The notes beneath the pieces were generated by a model. The model was not told the origin of the DNA and searched no databases. It saw only the letters and a list, made by a program, of their open reading frames with translations. A stretch of DNA of 9,046 nt from JANQRV01 sp964533785 (lineage in GTDB: Bacteria; Bacteroidota; Bacteroidia; Chitinophagales; Saprospiraceae), in the NCBI GenBank assembly GCA_964533785.1, contig CAZHNG010000278.1, positions 1 through 9,046 of the forward strand, given 5' to 3'. The translations under genes and the position numbers were made by a program. This document shows, piece after piece, positions 6,879 to 9,046 of this stretch; position 1 is the first letter of the stretch; every line of letters starts with the position of its first letter.

Positions 6879-8186
6879 TCAACTCGGTACGGCCGGAACG
6901 GTTTGCACCACCAACTGTTTCTCCTTTCGCAAAAAATAACCGATACCAATGATCCCAAAGATAATGGTCAGTATACCCATCCCATACGCACAGACCGTAA
7001 AAAACGTTAACCAACTAACATTGCTGGCCCCAAAATTTTTGAAAAATAAGATCGCTACGCTGCCCAAATAGCCAAAAGCATCGGCGACGTACATCAAATA
7101 GCCAATGTTACTTTTGTAGTTAAACAAAGCGATCCAGCGTTCGAAAAGCAGCGTATGAAAAGCAATATAGGCCAGGTACATTCCGAAACCGGTGATGATC
7201 ATCCAGGCAGCCGGATCCAGCATTCCTTCAGTGAACATCCAGGTCAACCCCAAAACCATAATACCTCCCAACAATATAATACCTTGATTGGCGTAAAAAG
7301 CCACCCGGTTATTGCGGATGAACATCATTGATCCAATAATGATCAATACTCCGATGGCAATGGGAATCTCAGCCGTGGCTAAAATCTCCGGTTGATCACC
7401 GTATCCTAATGCCGCCCAAAGTTCTACGGCGAAATTATCTCTGACATCTCTAAATATGGTCAGCGCGATATAAATGGCGACCATCAGTATGATCCCGGGG
7501 GCGAAGGTTAGGAAGAATTGCCAGCGGTCCCGGCGAGTCATAGGTATTCTTTTAGTACGCAACTGCTCATCCTCCAACGAAGGAGGTGGTATCTTACTCA
7601 GCATCCATACCCCGACAAATAGCAACGGGACGAAGAGTAACCCGGTGTAAAAGGGCATCCAGAATTCACTTACCTGGTAGTCAAAGACCAGGGACTTCCC
7701 CACGGCTTTCACCGCTCCCGAAGAAACGATAAAACTGGCACACATACCAGCTCCCAGCAGTTCCGTAAACCGTCTTCCTTCCAAAAAACTGAAAACGATA
7801 CCCCAGATCATACCAAGTGGCAGACCATTGAAAAAAAGGAAGATGAAATTATAGGGATAGGGGGTAACACCAAAGCAAAATAATGCCAGCCAGGCAATGC
7901 CGATGAGGATAAGAATACTTCGTATCCTTCCTCCGGGATTCATCTCCGATACCACCTTAATGCCAATGAACTTGGACAGCATATACCCCATTACCTGCGT
8001 GGTGATCAATACGATTTTATAATCTACTCCCCATAGCATCATATCCTCGTACATCGCGGCGGTAAAAGGCTTGCGGAAGGCATACATGCTGCAGTAAGTG
8101 ATGAAAGCTGCTGTTATGCAGAAGAGTGAAAAAATAAAACCATTGCTTTGGCTCAGCCATTTGGTCGTCTTAGACGTTGATTCCAT
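6879..8186 (-). CDS. DUF5690-family, MFS-like membrane protein
   Basis: This integral inner-membrane protein of 435 residues has about twelve hydrophobic segments, near residues 16-37, 54-76, 88-107, 111-134, 142-162, 175-196, 222-245, 271-290, 298-318, 326-348, 361-382 and 392-419. It resembles the major facilitator superfamily, with a longer, charged central loop (about 199-221). The early motif MYAFRKPF (34-41) after the first helix is, from memory, characteristic of the DUF5690 group of Bacteroidota. FRDVRDNF (245-252) after helix 7 is another charged conserved-looking stretch. Its substrate is not known to me; sugar-phosphate or organic-acid import is possible from the MFS resemblance, not shown. 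It is transcribed divergently from the cyclase-family gene over 81 bp, which suggests shared control and perhaps a shared substrate. A palindromic repeat lies directly downstream. Confidence 0.85.
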   Translation of the reverse strand: MESTSKTTKWLSQSNGFIFSLFCITAAFITYCSMYAFRKPFTAAMYEDMMLWGVDYKIVLITTQVMGYMLSKFIGIKVVSEMNPGGRIRSILILIGIAWLALFCFGVTPYPYNFIFLFFNGLPLGMIWGIVFSFLEGRRFTELLGAGMCASFIVSSGAVKAVGKSLVFDYQVSEFWMPFYTGLLFVPLLFVGVWMLSKIPPPSLEDEQLRTKRIPMTRRDRWQFFLTFAPGIILMVAIYIALTIFRDVRDNFAVELWAALGYGDQPEILATAEIPIAIGVLIIIGSMMFIRNNRVAFYANQGIILLGGIMVLGLTWMFTEGMLDPAAWMIITGFGMYLAYIAFHTLLFERWIALFNYKSNIGYLMYVADAFGYLGSVAILFFKNFGASNVSWLTFFTVCAYGMGILTIIFGIIGIGYFLRKEKQLVVQTVPAVPS

Positions 8187-8267
8187 GAAGGATTACTTTT
8201 AGTTATAGAACGGATGCTTAAAAATAAGTAAATTCAGCTATCCGAAAGCCTTATCAATTGCTGCACT
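8187..8267. promoter_or_regulatory. Divergent intergenic region with two promoters expected
   Basis: These 81 bp separate the starts of two divergent genes, the transporter (-) and the cyclase-family hydrolase (+), and must hold the promoters of both. The stretch is A/T-rich. I find no clear TAnnTTTG/TTG promoter pair on either strand and no convincing inverted-repeat operator. Neither start is preceded by a Shine-Dalgarno sequence. The assignment rests on gene layout alone. Confidence 0.5.
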
Positions 8268-8933
8268 ATGAATGACGCCTTACAGCAAAAATTTGACCTG
8301 CTTCAGAACGCAAAGATCACTGATCTGTCGCTCACGTACAACGATCACACACGAGGATTCAACTCACGGATCTCCGTAAAAGCCGAAGGCCTCAACGCCC
8401 GAACTTTTGAAATCTACTCGCACGCTGGTACTCATATCGATGCACCTTATCACTACGGAGTGAGTCGTCAAACGGTAGATGATTTTCCGGTTGCACGATT
8501 AATGGGCAGGGCCTGGGTCGTTCCCATTAAAGGCCTTCGTCCAAGAAGTATCCTGCGAGTAGACCATCTCGGTGCCGTCGCTCAAAAATTTCAAAAAGGA
8601 GACAGCTTACTCCTCCGTACCGGCTGGAGTGATTTTTTGGGTCAACCCAAGTACCGTGACCAACTGCCAAGAATCAGTAAAGATCTGGCTCAGTGGATGG
8701 TACGCAAATCCGTTAAAATGCTGGGTGTGGAGCCCCCTTCCGTGGCTGATGTCAATAACCTGGAAGAAGCCAGCCTCATCCACAAAATTCTTCTCGGCGG
8801 CGATGTTGTGATCATCGAAGGGCTGACCAATTTACACCTTCTCGAAAGTGAGTTAGTCTGGTTGATCGCCGCTCCTTTGAAGATCGAAAAAAGTGATGGC
8901 TCTCCTGCCCGGGTGATGGCGATTGAGTTTTGA
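8268..8933 (+). CDS. Cyclase/kynurenine formamidase-family metal hydrolase
   Basis: This cytoplasmic protein of 221 residues belongs to the cyclase family (PF04199), whose members include KynB-type arylformamidases, isatin hydrolases and polyketide cyclase-like enzymes. The metal-binding signature HAGTHIDAPYH gives His52, His56, Asp58 and His62. Further family landmarks are LLRTGWSDF (115-123), GVEPPSVAD (153-161), His172 and Glu184 in IIEGLTNL (182-189). The same His/Asp/Glu set, with 12 residues between the last two, is used by KynB for zinc binding and catalysis, so the active site looks complete. No signal peptide is present. Length is typical. No kynurenine-pathway gene is seen next to it, so amide versus lactone or other ring substrates cannot be decided. 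It is divergent from the DUF5690 transporter, hinting at a paired uptake-and-hydrolysis function (inference). A perfect hairpin follows the stop by 7 bp. Confidence 0.92.
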   Translation: MNDALQQKFDLLQNAKITDLSLTYNDHTRGFNSRISVKAEGLNARTFEIYSHAGTHIDAPYHYGVSRQTVDDFPVARLMGRAWVVPIKGLRPRSILRVDHLGAVAQKFQKGDSLLLRTGWSDFLGQPKYRDQLPRISKDLAQWMVRKSVKMLGVEPPSVADVNNLEEASLIHKILLGGDVVIIEGLTNLHLLESELVWLIAAPLKIEKSDGSPARVMAIEF

Positions 8934-8940
8934 ATTAAGC

Positions 8941-8987
8941 AGCATCAAGCAGCGACGTTGCTCGAAGCAACGTCGCTGCTTGATGCT
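8941..8987. terminator. Perfect 22-bp inverted repeat, possible terminator
   Basis: The arms 8941-8962 and 8966-8987 are exactly complementary over 22 bases and are separated by only CGA. The stem is GC-balanced and begins 7 bp after the cyclase stop codon. In RNA it would be a very stable hairpin and would probably stop transcription or protect the 3' end. The expected run of T is missing (ATAGTTATG follows), so it is not a textbook intrinsic terminator. A mobile palindromic repeat is the main alternative. Confidence 0.75.
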
Positions 8988-9016
8988 ATAGTTATGAAAA
9001 ACACGAACAAAATTTA

Positions 9017-9046
9017 TCACCGCAAAGGACGCCAAGAGATGCAAAG
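9017..9046 (+). repeat. Dispersed 'ACCGCAAAG' repeat, cut by window edge
   Basis: TCACCGCAAAGGACGCCAAG followed by AGATGCAAAG matches the left half of the palindromic 'ACCGCAAAGACGCAAAG' repeat common between genes in Bacteroidota. The other half would lie beyond the window. It is related to the element at 6774-6843, which carries ACCGCCAAAAACGCAAAGG on the opposite strand. Confidence 0.65.

Noticed and set aside
6749..6958. Minus-strand 69-codon frame overlapping the transporter 3' end
   Set aside because: Its residues (FTAKNAKAA and similar) are the translation of the palindromic dispersed repeat, not of a protein.
1..9046. CRISPR array, tRNA, rRNA, riboswitch or defence system
   Set aside because: No regularly spaced repeats, no tRNA-like cloverleaf and no nuclease, retron or restriction motifs were seen on either strand.

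Overview
The window looks like chromosomal DNA from a member of the Bacteroidota, probably a free-living Saprospiria/Cytophagia-type organism. This rests on the Sec and lipoprotein signal peptides of the enzymes, the lack of Shine-Dalgarno sequences before the starts (A/T-rich leaders instead), a DUF5690-type membrane protein known to me mainly from this phylum, and copies of the dispersed 'ACCGCAAAGACGCAAAG'-like repeat common in its intergenic DNA. The genus cannot be fixed from sequence alone.

Left part (+ strand, about 1-4350): two tandem, clearly different GH29 alpha-L-fucosidases, one a predicted lipoprotein and one a predicted soluble periplasmic or secreted enzyme, 36 bp apart. After a 313-bp gene-free stretch comes a secreted six-bladed NHL beta-propeller related to peptidyl-alpha-hydroxyglycine alpha-amidating lyase (PAL), with altered active-site positions. 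No SusC/SusD pair, sulfatase or fucose catabolic gene lies inside the window, so a complete fucan/fucoside locus cannot be claimed.

Middle part (- strand, about 4345-6707): a short regulator gene of the AraC type, cut off after its first helix-turn-helix, sits 12 bp upstream of an exported alpha/beta-hydrolase of the S33/TAP-like peptidase type. The short stretch between the NHL gene and the hydrolase is a scar. It carries a 30-bp remnant of a GH29 3' end (+), abutting a remnant of an AraC-type N-terminus (-). The second remnant repeats the start of the AraC gene 2284 bp away. Most differences in both remnants are synonymous, so they look like pieces of deleted paralogs.

Right part (about 6770-9046): a palindromic dispersed repeat, then a 12-helix DUF5690/MFS-like transporter (-), divergent over 81 bp from a metal-dependent cyclase/kynurenine-formamidase-family hydrolase (+). 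That gene is followed by a perfect 22-bp stem with a 3-nt loop and, at the window edge, another copy of the dispersed repeat. The transporter and cyclase may handle the same small molecule, but the substrate is unknown.

I did not see an obvious new defence or mobile system. The most interesting items are the two-gene relic scar with the truncated regulator, the PAL-like propeller with substituted ligands, and the perfect hairpin.
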